This document shows, piece after piece, positions 15,510 through 23,084 of a DNA stretch of 64,000 nucleotides. The notes under the pieces were generated by a model, which was not told where the DNA came from, did not search any database, and saw only the letters and a program-made list of their open reading frames with translations. The DNA is from Salirhabdus euzebyi (GTDB lineage: Bacteria > Bacillota > Bacilli > Bacillales > Alkalibacillaceae): assembly GCF_014207435.1 (NCBI RefSeq), contig NZ_JACHGH010000003.1:1-64000 (forward strand). Reading direction: 5' to 3'. Position 1 is the first letter of the stretch; each line of letters begins with the position of its first letter. The position numbers and the translations under genes were made by a program.

Positions 15510-15531
15510 GTATGAAATTATATTTTCATAC
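15510..15531. promoter_or_regulatory. Operator-like inverted repeat
   Basis: GTATGAAA and TTTCATAC flank a six-base AT centre, 120 bases before the 3-hydroxyacyl-CoA dehydrogenase gene. No T-run follows. It could be bound by a TetR- or GntR-type regulator of lipid metabolism; that is inference only. The rest of 15363-15651 shows nothing else. Confidence 0.35.
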
Positions 15532-15651
15532 CTTAAAAACTTCTAGTAAAGCTTATTCCTGTTGAACTAATGCATAGTAGTTAAATAGAAAAAAAGTAGA
15601 AGTAATAAAGCAAAAACAATTATCAAATATAATATTTAAAGGAGAATAACA

Positions 15652-16545
15652 ATGGATTTTAAAAAAATTATGGTTGCTGGTAGTGGTGTCTTAGGTTCCC
15701 AAATCGCCTTTCAATCTGCCTTTTTTGGCTATAATGTAAGCGTTTATGATATTAATGACGATGCAATTCAAGCAGGAAAAGAGCGTATTACAAAATTAAA
15801 AACTGTTTATGCCAACTTTTTTAAAAATGAAGAAAAAGCTGAGGTTGCATTAGGACGTTTGTCATTCAGTTCGGATATAGCTGTTGCATCGAATGACGTT
15901 GATTTAGTAATTGAAGCTGTACCTGAACGTGTAGATATTAAACAAGACTTTTACCAAAAGCTTGCAGCTGTTGCATCTGAGCAAACAGTATTTGTTTCAA
16001 ATTCTTCCACTATGTTACCAAGTCAATTTGCAGAGTTTACCGGCCGCCCAGAGAAATTCTTGGCGCTACACTTTGCGAATTCTATCTGGCAAAATAATAC
16101 TGCTGAGATTATGGGTCATCCTGGTACTGATAGCAAATATGTGGAAAAAGTAACAGATTTCGCACGTTCAATCGGAATGGTTCCATTTGTACTGAAAAAA
16201 GAACAACCAGGTTACATCTTAAACACATTATTAGTACCGTTCTTAAATGCAGGATTAACTTTATGGGCAAATGACATTGCAGAGCCACATACCATTGATA
16301 AAAACTGGATGATTTCAACTGGTTCTCCCAGAGGTCCATTTGCTATCTTAGATGTCATAGGTATGGAAACGCCATACAACTTGAACAGAGCACGTGCTGA
16401 ATTAGACCCAGCTTACGGTGAAATTGCAGATAAACTGAAGTCAGAAATGATTGATAAAGGAAAAATGGGAATAGCTACTGGGGAAGGCTTTTACAAATAT
16501 CCAAATCCCGAATACGCTGATCCAAATTTTTTAAAACAAAACTAA
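15652..16545 (+). CDS. 3-hydroxyacyl-CoA (3-hydroxybutyryl-CoA) dehydrogenase
   Basis: A 297-residue NAD-dependent dehydrogenase. The Rossmann loop is VAGSGVLGSQIAFQSAFFGY (residues 8-27), then VYDIND with the NAD-ribose Asp. DLVIEAVPER and FVSNSSTMLPSQFA follow, and the active-site His lies in LALHFANSIW, where family members have HFxNP. The C-terminal domain carries QPGYILNTLLVPFLN and the end MGIATGEGFYKYP. It oxidises 3-hydroxyacyl-CoA in beta-oxidation or butanoate metabolism. AAAGGAG precedes the ATG and a terminator follows. The next gene downstream is fabI, but with its own promoter. Confidence 0.88.
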   Translation: MDFKKIMVAGSGVLGSQIAFQSAFFGYNVSVYDINDDAIQAGKERITKLKTVYANFFKNEEKAEVALGRLSFSSDIAVASNDVDLVIEAVPERVDIKQDFYQKLAAVASEQTVFVSNSSTMLPSQFAEFTGRPEKFLALHFANSIWQNNTAEIMGHPGTDSKYVEKVTDFARSIGMVPFVLKKEQPGYILNTLLVPFLNAGLTLWANDIAEPHTIDKNWMISTGSPRGPFAILDVIGMETPYNLNRARAELDPAYGEIADKLKSEMIDKGKMGIATGEGFYKYPNPEYADPNFLKQN

Positions 16546-16566
16546 ACTATAAATAGATTGTATTAT

Positions 16567-16607
16567 CAAACACCCCTTTTATTTTTAAAGAGGTGTTTGT
16601 CTGTTTT
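16567..16607 (+). terminator. Terminator after the 3-hydroxyacyl-CoA dehydrogenase gene
   Basis: CAAACACCCCTTTT and AAAGAGGTGTTTG form a GC-containing stem followed by TCTGTTTTG. Confidence 0.8.
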
Positions 16608-16718
16608 GAAGTCATATTTTTTATTTGTTTTATACGCGATATATATTTTGTTTTTATAAGAAAGAAACTTGTGCTGATAAAGCATTTGGTTTAATAAGGG
16701 AATATGATATACTATCGA

Positions 16719-16735
16719 TTAGTACCTGGTATTAA
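16719..16735 (+). promoter_or_regulatory. FapR operator of fabI
   Basis: TTAGTACCTGGTATTAA matches the B. subtilis FapR consensus TTAGTACCTRDTACTAA at 16 of 17 positions. It lies just downstream of a TATACT -10 box (16708-16713) and 35 bases ahead of fabI. FapR represses fatty-acid synthesis genes and is released by malonyl-CoA. No fapR gene is in this window. Confidence 0.88.
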
Positions 16736-16769
16736 ATTTAGATAAACATATTAAACTTAGGAGGACCAA

Positions 16770-17549
16770 ATGGAAGATTTACTTAAACTAAAGGGTAAGA
16801 ATATTGTAATTATGGGAGTTGCAAATGAACGTAGCCTTGCTTGGGGTGTAGCTAATTCACTTTATAAAGCGGGCGCTAATCTTATTTTTACCTATCGATT
16901 AGAGCGTTCACTAAAAAAGATAAATAAGTTATTAATGGAATATAATCATTCTGATCAATTAATCGTTCAATGCGATGTGAACGATGATGACAGTATTAAA
17001 GATGCATTTCAAGAAATTGGTGGAAAGGTAGGAACTATCCACGGAATTGTACACTCAGTAGCATTTGCCCATTCTGAAGATTTAAAAGGGGAGTTTATCA
17101 ATACTTCAAGATCTGGATATGCTTTTGCTCAAGATACTAGCTCTTACTCACTAATTGCTGTTGCAAGAGAAGCAAAACCTTTTATGACTGAAGGTGGTTC
17201 TATCATAACAATGAGTTACCTTGGAGCTGAAAAAGTTGTACCTGGCTATAACGTTATGGGGGTAGCTAAAGCAGCCCTTGAGTCATCAGTAAAATATTTG
17301 GCATTAGATTTAGGACAAGAAAATATTCGTGTCAATGCTATTTCTGCCGGGGCGATTCGCACACTTGCTGCTAAAGGAGTAGGTTCTTTTAACGAAATAC
17401 TTCATAAAATTGAAGAGACTGCACCTTTAAAAAGAAATGTTACAAAAGAAGAGGTTGGCGATATGACTCTCGCCATGCTTAGTAATCTATCTAGAGGAGT
17501 TACAGGTGAAATTATTTATGTAGATTCAGGCTATAATATAATTGGATAG
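16770..17549 (+). CDS. fabI: Enoyl-[acyl-carrier-protein] reductase (NADH/NADPH)
   Basis: The 259-residue protein is a FabI-type SDR that catalyses the last reduction of each fatty-acid elongation cycle, in the cytoplasm. MGVANERSLAWGVANSLYKA is the FabI nucleotide-binding segment, and VHSVAFAHSEDLKGEF and NAISAGAIRTLAAKGVG are family hallmarks. The catalytic Tyr160 and Lys167 are in Y-N-V-M-G-V-A-K (the YX6K motif). AGGAGG precedes the ATG. Regulation by FapR is indicated by the operator upstream. The gene is monocistronic with a terminator directly after it. Triclosan-type inhibitors target this family. Confidence 0.96.
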   Translation: MEDLLKLKGKNIVIMGVANERSLAWGVANSLYKAGANLIFTYRLERSLKKINKLLMEYNHSDQLIVQCDVNDDDSIKDAFQEIGGKVGTIHGIVHSVAFAHSEDLKGEFINTSRSGYAFAQDTSSYSLIAVAREAKPFMTEGGSIITMSYLGAEKVVPGYNVMGVAKAALESSVKYLALDLGQENIRVNAISAGAIRTLAAKGVGSFNEILHKIEETAPLKRNVTKEEVGDMTLAMLSNLSRGVTGEIIYVDSGYNIIG

Positions 17550-17574
17550 GCTCTTTTAATAGGTTATGTGAACA

Positions 17575-17600
17575 AAGGTCGCTGAGGCGACTTTTTTTCT
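17575..17600 (+). terminator. Terminator of fabI
   Basis: AGGTCGC-TGAG-GCGACTT is followed by TTTTTC, 26 bases after the fabI stop. Confidence 0.82.
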
Positions 17601-17643
17601 TGCTCACCACCGGTAAGCAATCACATGTAAAGAAGGTATTGAA

Positions 17644-18186
17644 ATGGATTTGAAATTAGAAACCAATCGCTTAACTCTACAACCATTTATAAAAGAGGAT
17701 GCAACTAGGATAAGAGACCTGGCTAACGATAAAGAATTGTCAGCTATCCTTGGCCTTCCACACCCATACGAACTGCAATATGCAGAGGATTGGATTGAAA
17801 TGCAACCTAAACAGATTAAAGATGGAGTTGAATACCCGTTAACAATATTAGGTAAAGAGATTATGGAAGTAATAGGAACTATTACGTTACGAATCGATAA
17901 AGGTAATAATAAAGGTGAACTAGGTTATTGGATAGGAAGAAATTATTGGGGTAACGGGTTTGCAACAGAAGCAGTAAATAGGGTAGTAGAACTTGGATTT
18001 AACGAATTGAATTTAAACAAAATTTGGGCATCAGCCGTTACCAAAAATAAAGCCTCCAAAATAGTTTTGGAGAAAGTTGGTTTAAAAAAAGAAGGAACAT
18101 TAAGACAAAATAGACTTCTTCATAACAAATATGAAGACATTGATATTTATGGTATTTTACGAAACGAGTATTTGAACGAATCATAA
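17644..18186 (+). CDS. GNAT acetyltransferase, RimJ/RimL type
   Basis: A 180-residue Acetyltransf_3-type GNAT. It begins with the family N terminus LETNRLTLQPFIKEDATRI. It contains GELGYWIGRNYWGNGFATEA, the acetyl-CoA-binding loop (motif A, consensus Q/RxxGxG/A), and ends with SKIVLEKVGLKKEGTLRQNR. Relatives acetylate ribosomal-protein N termini, antibiotics or other small molecules; the substrate is not predictable. The RBS is modest (GAAGG). A hairpin terminator follows the stop immediately. Confidence 0.88.
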   Translation: MDLKLETNRLTLQPFIKEDATRIRDLANDKELSAILGLPHPYELQYAEDWIEMQPKQIKDGVEYPLTILGKEIMEVIGTITLRIDKGNNKGELGYWIGRNYWGNGFATEAVNRVVELGFNELNLNKIWASAVTKNKASKIVLEKVGLKKEGTLRQNRLLHNKYEDIDIYGILRNEYLNES

Positions 18187-18226
18187 AAGAAGATAATCAT
18201 CTAAGTGATTGCCTTCTTTGTTTTCT
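18187..18226 (+). terminator. Terminator of the GNAT gene
   Basis: AAAGAAGATAATCA and TGATTGCCTTCTTT pair imperfectly around CTAAG and are followed by GTTTTCTT. Confidence 0.65.
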
Positions 18227-18259
18227 TATGATTTTAAAAATAACCTTTCATTACCTATA

Positions 18260-18268
18260 TGGTATAAT
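18260..18268 (+). promoter_or_regulatory. Extended -10 promoter of the SDR remnant
   Basis: TGGTATAAT lies 64 bases before the SDR start codon. Confidence 0.45.
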
Positions 18269-18331
18269 GCGAATGTATGTTCGTTATGGGTGTTTTGTAG
18301 AACAAATTGCTAGTGAAAGGATAGTGTAAAG

Positions 18332-18940
18332 ATGAGTAGTTTAAAAGGGAAGATTGCAGTTGTAGCAGGTGGAACACGAGGAGCTGGTCGAGGTATTGCG
18401 GTTAAATTAGGTGAAGCAGGAGCTACTGTGTATGTAACGGGAAGAACCACCACAAATAAACAGTCTCCGATGGGCCGAAAAGAAACTATTGAAGAAACAG
18501 CAGAATTAGTAACGAATGCTGGTGGAATAGGGATACCTGTAAGAGTAGATCACACTATTGAATCTGACGTTATTAGTTTATTTGATCGCATAAAACAGGA
18601 ACAAGGCAGACTAGATATACTAGTGAATGATATTTGGGGTGGGGATCCCCTGACGGAATGGGGAAAACCAATAGGAGAACACGATTTAGATAAAGGTCTT
18701 AAAATACAAAAACAGGCTGTTCAATCCCATATTATTACTGCTCATTATAGTATTCCTTTGTTAATAGAAAATAAAAGTGGCCTTATCATAGAAATTACAG
18801 ATGGAGTGGACTATTCGCCTCGTGGAAATTTTTATTACAGTCTAGCTAAAATTTCTAATATACATATGGCCCAGGTTCTTAACTCTGGTAAAATAAGGAA
18901 TAAAAAATTAGAATTCAGGGAGAAATGTGATGAAGTTTAA
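18332..18940 (+). pseudogene. Short-chain dehydrogenase, C-terminally truncated
   Basis: The reading frame gives a normal SDR N-terminal two-thirds: VVAGGTRGAGRGIAVKLGEA (cofactor loop), LDILVNDIWGGDPLTEW and YYSLAKISNIHMA, the YxxxK catalytic segment. After about residue 180 the sequence loses all SDR similarity and ends with 22 unrelated, charged residues. Relatives of this type are about 300 residues and continue with a PGWLRSE-like segment. The missing substrate-binding region suggests a deletion that fused the gene to the region upstream of the next ORF. It keeps its start and RBS (GAAAGG), so a truncated protein may be made, but it is unlikely to be active. Confidence 0.75.
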
Positions 18941-19295
18941 AAATATTATTATTCTACTTTCAGTATGTTTAAATATTTTATTTGGATGCCTATTTTTTAA
19001 TGAGAGTATAAAAAAAGATCCTCTTGATGTTGGATTATCCTTTAAAGAAGCAGTTCGTGTTGAAAATTATGCACTTGCCAAAACATTTATAGCTAAAGGC
19101 AGGGACGAATATATATCTGATGAAAAGCTTAAGAAAGTAAACGAAGTGATGGGTACTGGTACAAGTTTTACAACCTATGAATTATTAGAATTTGATAACG
19201 GAGAAATGGTTTTACTTAACTTAACTACAAATAATAACTATGAAATACAAGATATTATAATAATTCCTGAAGATTTAAAGTTTATTTTTAAATAA
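18930..19295 (+). CDS. Membrane-anchored or lipoprotein-like hypothetical protein
   Basis: A 121-residue protein with an N-terminal hydrophobic segment (KFKNIIILLSVCLNILFGCL). The LFGC could serve as a weak lipobox, but Phe at -2 is unusual. The remainder is a soluble domain with the segment FKEAVRVENYALAKTFIAKG and no recognised motif. The ATG at 18930 follows AGGGAGA and overlaps the truncated SDR frame by 11 bases. It may therefore be translated from the same message. The uridine-kinase-like gene follows 26 bases later. Confidence 0.55.
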   Translation: MKFKNIIILLSVCLNILFGCLFFNESIKKDPLDVGLSFKEAVRVENYALAKTFIAKGRDEYISDEKLKKVNEVMGTGTSFTTYELLEFDNGEMVLLNLTTNNNYEIQDIIIIPEDLKFIFK

Positions 19296-19321
19296 CATTT
19301 ACCCTAATAAGGGGGAGAACG

Positions 19322-19969
19322 ATGGACGAACTAGTAGAAAGTATAGCTAAATTGATAAACCAACAAGATGAACAAATAATTATCGGTATTTCAGGGCATG
19401 GCGCTTCAGGAAAAACAACGTTTGCGCATAAACTTGTAAACCTTCTGGGCCAAAGTAATATTAATTATATTAATACGGATCCGTATATTATAGGTTCCAA
19501 TATTCGAAAGTTCACATTGATAGATTATGAATATAATAAGGAAAACCACCAGTATAAAATGACAGCTTGTCATCCATCAGCTCACCATTTACCGGCTTTA
19601 GAAAGAGACATAAAAATGATTAGAGATGGTGTAGACTTTTATTCCATAGGTACGCCTTATTCGAAAAGTGCCTTAATTTCTTCTCGGAGCAAAGTAAACA
19701 TTGTGGAAGGTATGACAGTAGCATTTATAAATCCGGATTTATTTGATTTAAAAATTTACTTATATACTGATGGAGAAACTGAGTTAATTAGAAGAGGTAT
19801 TCGAGATGTATCAGAAAGAGGAACGAATTTAAATTTTTTAAACCAATCTCATAGTGAACGTAGAATTCAATATGATTTATTTATGCACCACTATCTCCAT
19901 AATTTTGACATTGTTATAAAAAATTCAAACGAAGATTTTAGCTTAGAAAAATGGGACCTTCACTATTAA
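19322..19969 (+). CDS. Uridine kinase-like P-loop kinase
   Basis: The 215-residue protein opens with a Walker A motif, IIIGISGHGASGKTTFAHKL (about residues 19-38), then NYINTDPYII, the usual second strand with an acidic residue for Mg-nucleotide or substrate. A later segment, VNIVEGMTVAF, matches the uridine kinase/phosphoribulokinase family pattern. RRGIRDVSERG resembles their lid region. The exact substrate cannot be assigned; udk proper is shorter and has a more canonical uridine-binding motif. AGGGGGAG precedes the ATG. It probably forms a unit with the preceding small gene. Confidence 0.75.
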   Translation: MDELVESIAKLINQQDEQIIIGISGHGASGKTTFAHKLVNLLGQSNINYINTDPYIIGSNIRKFTLIDYEYNKENHQYKMTACHPSAHHLPALERDIKMIRDGVDFYSIGTPYSKSALISSRSKVNIVEGMTVAFINPDLFDLKIYLYTDGETELIRRGIRDVSERGTNLNFLNQSHSERRIQYDLFMHHYLHNFDIVIKNSNEDFSLEKWDLHY

Positions 19970-20025
19970 TTGAATCGACTATCATTTTATATGACATAGT
20001 TTACTGGAACGAATAAAAAATTTAA

Positions 20026-20054
20026 TTGACTTTTTTTAAGTCGCAATATAAGAT
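20026..20054 (+). promoter_or_regulatory. Promoter of the Mn-riboswitch operon
   Basis: TTGACT, a 17-base spacer and TAAGAT place the transcription start at about 20061, some 15 bases before the riboswitch aptamer. Confidence 0.65.
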
Positions 20055-20075
20055 TACGTTATAAGTTAATAGTTA

Positions 20076-20176
20076 GCTCCTAAAGGGGAGTAGCTTTTAC
20101 AACAAGGTCGTCATTTCAGAGTTTAACACTCTCGGCTTTGTTGGCAACTGATGATGTTGTTAGCAAGACCTTTATC
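20076..20176 (+). promoter_or_regulatory. yybP-ykoY manganese riboswitch aptamer
   Basis: The conserved first strand CTAAAGGGGAGTAGC, the central AAGGTCGTCA and CTCGGCTTTGTTG strands and the closing TAGCAAGACCTTT are all present, in the order seen in the yybP-ykoY family, which binds Mn2+. The closing strand is shared with the following terminator hairpin. Mn2+ binding should therefore hold the closing helix and prevent termination, turning the operon on. The TerC-family gene downstream is a standard target. Confidence 0.93.
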
Positions 20177-20196
20177 TGTTGGTAAAGGTCTTTTTT
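20165..20196 (+). terminator. Riboswitch expression-platform terminator 1
   Basis: AAGACCTTTATC and GGTAAAGGTCTT pair over a TGTT loop and are followed by TTTT. The 5' arm overlaps the 3' strand of the aptamer helix, giving mutually exclusive structures. Confidence 0.88.
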
Positions 20197-20204
20197 GCTG
20201 TTTT

Positions 20205-20239
20205 AAAAACCTTTGCCAATCTATGGTAAAGGTTTTTTT
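20205..20239 (+). terminator. Tandem terminator 2 behind the Mn riboswitch
   Basis: AAACCTTTGCCA and TGGTAAAGGTTT form a second 12-bp stem (one G-U) with a five-base loop, followed by TTTT, only nine bases after terminator 1. It shares the ACCTTT...AAAGGT arms with terminator 1 and may be a duplicated copy. Confidence 0.82.
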
Positions 20240-20279
20240 GCTTTTATGTATGAAAAATAAAAATTTGGAGGAGAAAGCG

Positions 20280-20681
20280 ATGTTCTTTAGAAAAACGATG
20301 TCCTTGTTAGGAATTGGCTCCACAAAAATTGATTTAGTATTGGAAAAGAGAAATTATTTTCCTGGAGATAAGGTTACTGGCTATTTTTTATTTAAAGGGG
20401 GAAATCTTGACCAATATATTAAACGTATAGACTGTGATCTGATAAAAGAAGATACCGAAAAGGATCAAGAGACCGTTATTGAAACAACAACAATATTGTC
20501 TTCAAGGGTAATCCAAGCAAATAAGGATGATAAATTATCTTTTACCTTTTCCATCCCGGAAGATGTGGAACCGTCTAGTAAAAATGTAATGTATTACTTT
20601 AAGTCAAAACTTTTCTTTCATGAGGGTGTTGAGAGCAAAGATCGTGACATCATTTATATAAAATCAAAAGTAGATAACTAA
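20280..20681 (+). CDS. Spo0M-like (sporulation-control arrestin-fold) protein
   Basis: The 133-residue protein starts MFFRKTMSLLGIGSTKIDLV and continues YFPGDKVTGYFLFKGGNLDQ, which matches the N-terminal half of the Spo0M/arrestin-like family. Spo0M proteins are usually about 250 residues, so this is a single-lobe or short variant. They affect sporulation and cell division by an unclear mechanism. The ATG at 20280 has an excellent GGAGGAG RBS; upstream in-frame ATGs lie inside the riboswitch terminators. It is the first gene behind the Mn riboswitch, with the TerC exporter gene 24 bases downstream. Confidence 0.75.
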   Translation: MFFRKTMSLLGIGSTKIDLVLEKRNYFPGDKVTGYFLFKGGNLDQYIKRIDCDLIKEDTEKDQETVIETTTILSSRVIQANKDDKLSFTFSIPEDVEPSSKNVMYYFKSKLFFHEGVESKDRDIIYIKSKVDN

Positions 20682-20705
20682 CATTCGAACTAAGGGGGTT
20701 TATAA

Positions 20706-21467
20706 ATGGAGCTATCCATTATATTAGAATACGCATGGGTCTTACTATTATTAATTGCTATTGAAGGATTACTAGCAGCAGACAATGCACTAGTGTTAGC
20801 TATTATGGTAAAGCATTTACCGGAAGAACAAAGAAAACGTGCATTGTTTTATGGTCTAGCAGGTGCTTTTGTTTTCCGTTTCGGATCACTGTTCGTCATA
20901 TCTTTCCTCGTTAATGTATGGCAAGTACAAGCAATTGGAGCTCTATACTTGTTATTCATTGCATTCAATCATATATTTAGAAAATTAGTTGTTAAGAAAG
21001 CAAAAGATAAAGATAAAGCAGAAAAAAAGAAATCTGGTTTTTGGGGTACTGTTTTTAAAGTAGAATTAGCGGATATAGCTTTTGCTGTTGATTCAATTTT
21101 AGCTGCAGTTGCACTTGCTGTAACGCTTCCAAACACTAACCTTCCTAATATCGGAGGTCTGGATGGAGGGAAATTTCTTGTCATCTTTGCAGGAGGTTTA
21201 ATTGGATTAATTATCATGCGTTTTGCTGCAAATTTCTTTGTGAAATTACTTCATACACGACCAGGATTAGAAATAACTGCCTTCCTAATCGTGGGGTGGG
21301 TAGGAGTAAAACTAGCTGTATATACGTTATCTCATCCTGATTTATCAATATTACCTGAAGGATTTGCTAAATCACCTGAATGGAAAATCACATTCTATGT
21401 TGTTCTCCTATTAATTGCGGCTGGTGGCTGGTTTTTATCCAAGGAAAAAAAGACGGAAGACTCATGA
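20706..21467 (+). CDS. TerC-family membrane protein, probable Mn2+ exporter (YkoY/MeeY-like)
   Basis: A 253-residue integral membrane protein with about seven helices. The TerC signatures are EGLLAADNALVLAIMVKHLP near residue 20 and ELADIAFAVDSILAAVALAV near 120; the acidic and Asn residues in these helices form the presumed metal site. A charged cytoplasmic loop (KAKDKDKAEKKK) lies between. B. subtilis homologues MeeF and MeeY export Mn2+ to metallate secreted enzymes, and ykoY is controlled by the same riboswitch class. AAGGGGG precedes the ATG and a strong terminator follows. Confidence 0.92.
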   Translation: MELSIILEYAWVLLLLIAIEGLLAADNALVLAIMVKHLPEEQRKRALFYGLAGAFVFRFGSLFVISFLVNVWQVQAIGALYLLFIAFNHIFRKLVVKKAKDKDKAEKKKSGFWGTVFKVELADIAFAVDSILAAVALAVTLPNTNLPNIGGLDGGKFLVIFAGGLIGLIIMRFAANFFVKLLHTRPGLEITAFLIVGWVGVKLAVYTLSHPDLSILPEGFAKSPEWKITFYVVLLLIAAGGWFLSKEKKTEDS

Positions 21468-21474
21468 CAATAAA

Positions 21475-21513
21475 AGAAAAGTGTTTCAGTTAAAAGCTGA
21501 AACACTTCTTTTG
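21475..21513 (+). terminator. Terminator of the Mn-riboswitch operon
   Basis: AAGAAAAGTGTTTCAG and CTGAAACACTTCTTTT pair around TTAAAAG. Confidence 0.9.
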
Positions 21514-21614
21514 CATATCATTCAAAGAACTAAATCTAGCTATAGTGACGTCCCAAAATTAATTAACTGTAATACAAATAACAACTATCTTTACGTATAG
21601 AGCGAAACAAACAT

Positions 21615-21970
21615 CTAGCAAGTACAGGCCATTAATACATTTCCGTCTGGATGTTCAAAGGTAAACCAAGCAAAGTGTTTTCACCAATGCGTTCAATTTT
21701 ACGGACAATTGTCATACCCGATTGTTTGATGAAGGTATAGGAAGCGTCAATATCATCAACTAGTAAATTAATAATTGGATTAGCGCTTGTATCATGATAG
21801 AACTTTTCATCAAAATGATGACCATCTAAAGTCAATCCTGTTGTCGCTTGTATGGATACATCAAACACTGGTGATTTTATTTCATTTAAATCGACAGGAA
21901 AACCTAACAATTTACTGTACCACTCCACTGATTTTCGTAAATTTTTGACTTGAACAAATACAGTTCCCAT
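21615..21970 (-). pseudogene. VOC (glyoxalase) family protein with a C-terminal frameshift
   Basis: The open frame starts GTVFVQVKNLRKSVEWYSKL, a typical glyoxalase/bleomycin-resistance fold opening, and continues to about position 21680. It then ends with 13 residues unlike the family. In the neighbouring frame the sequence reads AWFTFEHPDGNVLMACT and stops at 21615; this is the normal family ending. Restoring one base near 21670-21678 joins both parts into an approximately 118-residue protein. No good RBS precedes the ATG. Either the gene is inactivated or the assembly has a one-base error here. Confidence 0.75.
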
Positions 21971-22156
21971 TTCACATTAGAAGGAAGTTTGTTTTAACCC
22001 ATTCATTCCTACACATCCTTCTGTAACTACTTCTATACATTTACTTCTACAATCTAGAAAGAAATCCTATTTCATTTGCTAGTTGGAGGAAAAAATGACT
22101 TGTTGGCGAATTTAGAAAGTGATTAACAGAATAGATTACTAAGTGGAGGAGAACAG

Positions 22157-22954
22157 ATGAAGAGTTTTGATTTAATGATTAAGCTTGATGATGTAGAAAA
22201 AGATGCAGCAGAAATTTTAGTAGATGGAGTAATAGATGGTACTACATATCGCTTCCTTTTTGATACTGGTGCATCGACTACAAGAGTTAGAAATGACGAT
22301 ACTATAGCAAAGTTTGAATCTTTGGGAAGTAAAGACACATATGGTGTATTTTCTAAAATGAAAAATGAATTGATAGAGGTTTCAAGTTTATCACTAGGGC
22401 CGATTGTAAAAGAAAATTTTCAGATGGCAAGATATGAACAAGATTCAACTGCTCACAATATTATTGGTATGGATTTTTTGCATGATCACATTTATCACTT
22501 TGACTTTATACATAATAAAGTTTTCGTTGATGGGGTAGTAGACCAGCCTACAACTTACTTTACTTTACAAGTTGGTGATAAGGTTAAGCCATATGTTGAA
22601 GCATACATAGGCGATAGAAAAATGAATGCCATTTGGGATACTGGTGCAGGCATAACGGTGGTGGATAGTAATCTTATCCAACAATATTCTTCTTATTTTG
22701 AAGAGCTGGCAGCAGTGGAAGGAATAGACTCCACTGGAGCAGCTACAGAAACACCGCTATATATGATGCAGTCAATGGTAATTGGAAACGAGGTATTTCC
22801 TCCTCTAAAAGTAATTGCTATCGATTTATCACCATTAAATGCTAAATTAGAGAAGCCAATGGAAATAATTTTAGGTTATAATGCGTTAAATAAAGCGAAC
22901 TGGTTATTAGATTTTCCAAATAAGAAGTGGGCTATTTTAAACATGAATAAGTAA
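22157..22954 (+). CDS. Two-lobed retropepsin-like aspartyl protease family protein
   Basis: The 265-residue protein contains two Asp-Thr-Gly-Ala motifs: FDTGAST at residues 35-41 and WDTGAGI at 160-166. Each is preceded by a beta-rich strand and followed by a hydrophobic-Gly segment (NIIGMDFL, MEIILGYNAL). This is the duplicated layout of pepsin-like enzymes, whereas most bacterial retropepsin-like proteins have one motif and dimerise. No signal peptide is present, so it should act in the cytoplasm. GTGGAGGAG precedes the ATG. Proteolytic activity is plausible but untested. The gene is monocistronic. Confidence 0.75.
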   Translation: MKSFDLMIKLDDVEKDAAEILVDGVIDGTTYRFLFDTGASTTRVRNDDTIAKFESLGSKDTYGVFSKMKNELIEVSSLSLGPIVKENFQMARYEQDSTAHNIIGMDFLHDHIYHFDFIHNKVFVDGVVDQPTTYFTLQVGDKVKPYVEAYIGDRKMNAIWDTGAGITVVDSNLIQQYSSYFEELAAVEGIDSTGAATETPLYMMQSMVIGNEVFPPLKVIAIDLSPLNAKLEKPMEIILGYNALNKANWLLDFPNKKWAILNMNK

Positions 22955-23007
22955 AGAGTTGTGGGGCGGCTATAGTAGCTGCCCCCTTTATTTAATCAAA
23001 ACGAGTG

Positions 23008-23023
23008 TGTGACAATTATCACA
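23008..23023 (+). promoter_or_regulatory. Fnr-binding site
   Basis: TGTGA-CAATTA-TCACA is a perfect match to the Bacillus Fnr consensus TGTGA-N6-TCACA. A TAACAT -10 box at 23044-23049 would place the centre near -41, the position for class II activation. Fnr activates genes under oxygen limitation. The downstream haemoglobin and haem-farnesyltransferase genes suit such control. Confidence 0.85.
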
Positions 23024-23084
23024 ACGTTGTTCGTTGATTTCGCTAACATGGATGTATAGAAAACTTTAAAGGAGGACAATTAAT

